In this document: piece by piece, positions 62,544-64,000 of the stretch
Layout of the letters: each line of letters starts with the position of its first letter
Numbering within the stretch: the stretch's first letter is position 1
Assembly: GCF_000010305.1 (NCBI RefSeq)
Contig: NC_012489.1
Location: 806,001-870,000 of the forward strand
DNA: 64,000 bases
Source of the DNA: Gemmatimonas aurantiaca T-27
GTDB lineage: Bacteria > Gemmatimonadota > Gemmatimonadetes > Gemmatimonadales > Gemmatimonadaceae
Direction: 5' to 3'
Translations under genes and position numbers: made by a program
Notes under the pieces: model-generated
What the model was told of the DNA's origin: nothing
What the model saw: only the letters and a program-made list of their open reading frames with translations
Databases searched by the model: none

Positions 62544-63872
62544 CTAATCGTCGCTATCCTCGCCGTCGTCATCGGCATCATCCGAACCGGCATCGGGACC
62601 CTCAACACCATCGGTTTCCGACCGCCGCCGTTCTTCGGCGGCACGCAGACGCCGGCCGCCTCGACGCCCACGGCGACGCTTGCGCTTCGGCCCTTCGGCG
62701 GACGCTTCCGGTGCCGTGCCGTCGATGAGGGGCTCGCTCTCGCCATCGGCCATCGCGTCTTCGATCGCGTCTTCGCGAACGGCCTCCCCCGGAGAAGCGG
62801 CGGTCTCCCGGAGGTTCGTGGCCACCGGCGCGAGGCTGGGGCTGGGCTCGGACGCTGCCGGCTCGGGAGCACGCGACTCGGGCGGACGGCGATCGGCCAC
62901 TGCGCGCTGGCTGAAATCCGGCGAGGTGAGCAGGACCGTCTCGAACTCCTGCGTATCCAGCATGGAGGCCGTGGCCGCGTCCAGCATGCCACCGGACAGC
63001 GGCGACGGATGCTCCATGGTCGTGGAGAGCGTGGCCGCATCATAGCCATCGACTTCCGCACGCAGTTCCTCGAGCGACAAGATGCGAGAGTCACCTTCGG
63101 AGGTGCGTAGCGTCACCCGCTCATGGAAGATGTCGCAGGATATCACCTTCTCCTCGCCGCGTGACGTGACGAGGATCTTGCCTTCCTTGGGGAATTTGCG
63201 GCGGCTCAGCACGTAAAACTCGTGCTCATACCGCAGGCAGCACATGAGGCGACCACACGCCCCCGAAATCTGCTGCGGATTGAGCGACAGACGCTGATCC
63301 TTGGCGACTCCCAGATTGACCGGCCGCAGATCGGGGAGCCACGACGACGAGCAGTACTCGCGCCCACACCGTCCGACTCCGGACAGCCGCTTGGCTTCAT
63401 CGCGCACACCGATCTGCTTGAGCTCGATGCGGGTCTTGAACATCGACGCGAGATCGCGCACCAACGCCCGGAAATCCACCCGACGTTCGGCGGTGAAGTA
63501 GATCGTCAGCTTCCGACGATCCCACTGCCATTCCGCGTCGGTGAGCTTCATCACGAGGTTGTTGGCCTTCACGCGCTCCATGGCGGCGCGACGGGCCTGC
63601 TCGTTTTCGGCGGTCAGCGACCGGTCCAGGATCTCTTCTTCGCGCGACGCCAGGCGCAGGGCGCGACGCGGCGGGGGGGCAGAGCCACAGCCATGCGCAC
63701 AACCGCGGCAGCGGATGTCGGCCAGCTCACCGGTGGAATGCACACGACCGAAGTCCTCTCCCCGGTCGGCATCGACGATCACCGCCGCCTTGAGCGGTGG
63801 GGGCGTCTCGCCGTCCCAGGAGAAAAACTCCTTTCGGTTTCCGCGGAATGCGACTTCGATGAGATGAGCCAC
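62544..63872 (-). CDS. ricT: RicT/PSP1 domain protein
   Basis: A 442-residue PSP1-family protein, homologous to B. subtilis RicT (YaaT), which forms an Fe-S complex (RicT-RicA-RicF) affecting RNase Y maturation, sporulation and competence. The Cys-rich motifs are CRGCAHGCG, GRCGREYCSSSW and GACGRLMCCLRYEHEFY. Start is GTG at 63872, giving the conserved MAHLIEVAFRGN. A long acidic and basic low-complexity tail (about 345-442, rich in Glu, Pro, Arg; KRKRRRGRRGGRR) goes beyond the usual end. The ricT-metG order is common in bacteria. Confidence 0.9.
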   Translation of the reverse strand: MAHLIEVAFRGNRKEFFSWDGETPPPLKAAVIVDADRGEDFGRVHSTGELADIRCRGCAHGCGSAPPPRRALRLASREEEILDRSLTAENEQARRAAMERVKANNLVMKLTDAEWQWDRRKLTIYFTAERRVDFRALVRDLASMFKTRIELKQIGVRDEAKRLSGVGRCGREYCSSSWLPDLRPVNLGVAKDQRLSLNPQQISGACGRLMCCLRYEHEFYVLSRRKFPKEGKILVTSRGEEKVISCDIFHERVTLRTSEGDSRILSLEELRAEVDGYDAATLSTTMEHPSPLSGGMLDAATASMLDTQEFETVLLTSPDFSQRAVADRRPPESRAPEPAASEPSPSLAPVATNLRETAASPGEAVREDAIEDAMADGESEPLIDGTAPEASAEGPKRKRRRGRRGGRRLRAAEERRRSETDGVEGPDAGSDDADDDGEDSDD

Positions 63873-63903
63873 AGATGGTGCTACCGCGCGCGGTGCGCTG
63901 TGT

Positions 63904-63999
63904 TCACTCAGTGAACTGTCCCATCCGCAGGAACTTCTCGCGGCGCCGGCGAACAAGTTTGTCCGGCTTGAGGCGACGCAGCTCCTCGAGATTGCGGGT
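63904..63999 (-). CDS. accA: Probable acetyl-CoA carboxylase carboxyltransferase alpha, 3' end
   Basis: The last 31 codons of a minus-strand gene cut by the window edge: TRNLEELRRLKPDKLVRRRR then EKFLRMGQFTE and a stop. The LKP-L-x-x-R-x-x-KF-x-MG pattern matches the C-terminus of AccA, which transfers the carboxyl group to acetyl-CoA in fatty-acid synthesis. Identification rests on this short tail. It is upstream of ricT on the same strand, 31 bases apart. Confidence 0.65.
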   Translation of the reverse strand, partial: TRNLEELRRLKPDKLVRRRREKFLRMGQFTE

Positions 64000-64000
64000 G

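Noticed and set aside
59209-63110. Long plus-strand frames opposite the PilX-like, metG and ricT genes
   Set aside because: Antisense shadows of well-identified genes.

Overview
The window is high-GC, gene-dense DNA from a Gram-negative bacterium: it encodes a Kdo transferase for LPS, TonB-dependent and SusC/SusD outer-membrane proteins, many lipoproteins, and prepilin-like proteins. The mix (SusC/SusD in a high-GC genome, a short RpoD-type sigma factor without region 1.1, a cytochrome b fused to c-type domains, two DUF1343/NamZ proteins, many secreted GxG or carboxypeptidase-regulatory-like proteins) best fits the Gemmatimonadota, probably Gemmatimonas or a relative. That placement is inference from gene content. 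Layout: (1) 1-5.4 kb: surface-glycan genes (three GT4 glycosyltransferases, a deacetylase-like protein, a PAP2 phosphatase, a phosphodiester-glycosidase lipoprotein). (2) 5.5-16.1 kb: an Oar-like TonB receptor, then a secreted hydrolase group (DUF6259 glycosidase, NamZ lipoprotein, zinc metalloprotease) with a second NamZ-like gene facing away. (3) 16.2-19.6 kb: a complete family B DNA polymerase followed by an EEP nuclease. (4) 19.9-23.1 kb: a bc-type complex (Rieske, cytochrome b-c fusion) divergent from a cytochrome b562. (5) 23.2-26.3 kb: a MarR/MOSC pair divergent from an unknown secreted protein, with two matching palindromic operators, then a small lipoprotein. (6) 26.6-29.8 kb: an arsenic operon arsR-arsM-metallophosphoesterase-acr3, with ArsR-type operators before arsR and before arsM. 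(7) 29.7-33.7 kb: an accessory island with a broken redoxin gene, about 1 kb without recognisable genes, an Abi-family HEPN protein with a structured RNA-like element at its start, and an IS3-family element. It abuts a five-gene tRNA cluster (Ala, Gly, Val, Arg, Pro) at 33.8-34.4 kb. (8) 34.8-42.4 kb: housekeeping genes: sigma factor, MlaF-like ATPase, Nudix hydrolase, AraC-type regulator, and F1 ATP synthase atpA-atpG-atpD-atpC. A perfect TGTGA-N6-TCACA site lies over the putative atp promoter. (9) 42.5-52.3 kb: LytTR regulator, barrel protein, and a SusC/SusD locus with three accessory exported proteins. (10) 52.3-60.8 kb: waaA, a DsbA-like lipoprotein, TPM/nucleotidyltransferase/LemA, and a minor-pilin operon. 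(11) 61-64 kb: metG, ricT and the 3' end of accA, all on the minus strand. Many neighbouring genes overlap by 1-4 bases (ATGA or TGATG), indicating translational coupling. The most unusual candidate system is the Abi-HEPN gene with its paired ACGAAT-core hairpins. Next are the two long imperfect-palindrome intergenic elements (19638-19795 and 35664-35798), the MarR twin operators and the CRP-like site over the atp promoter.
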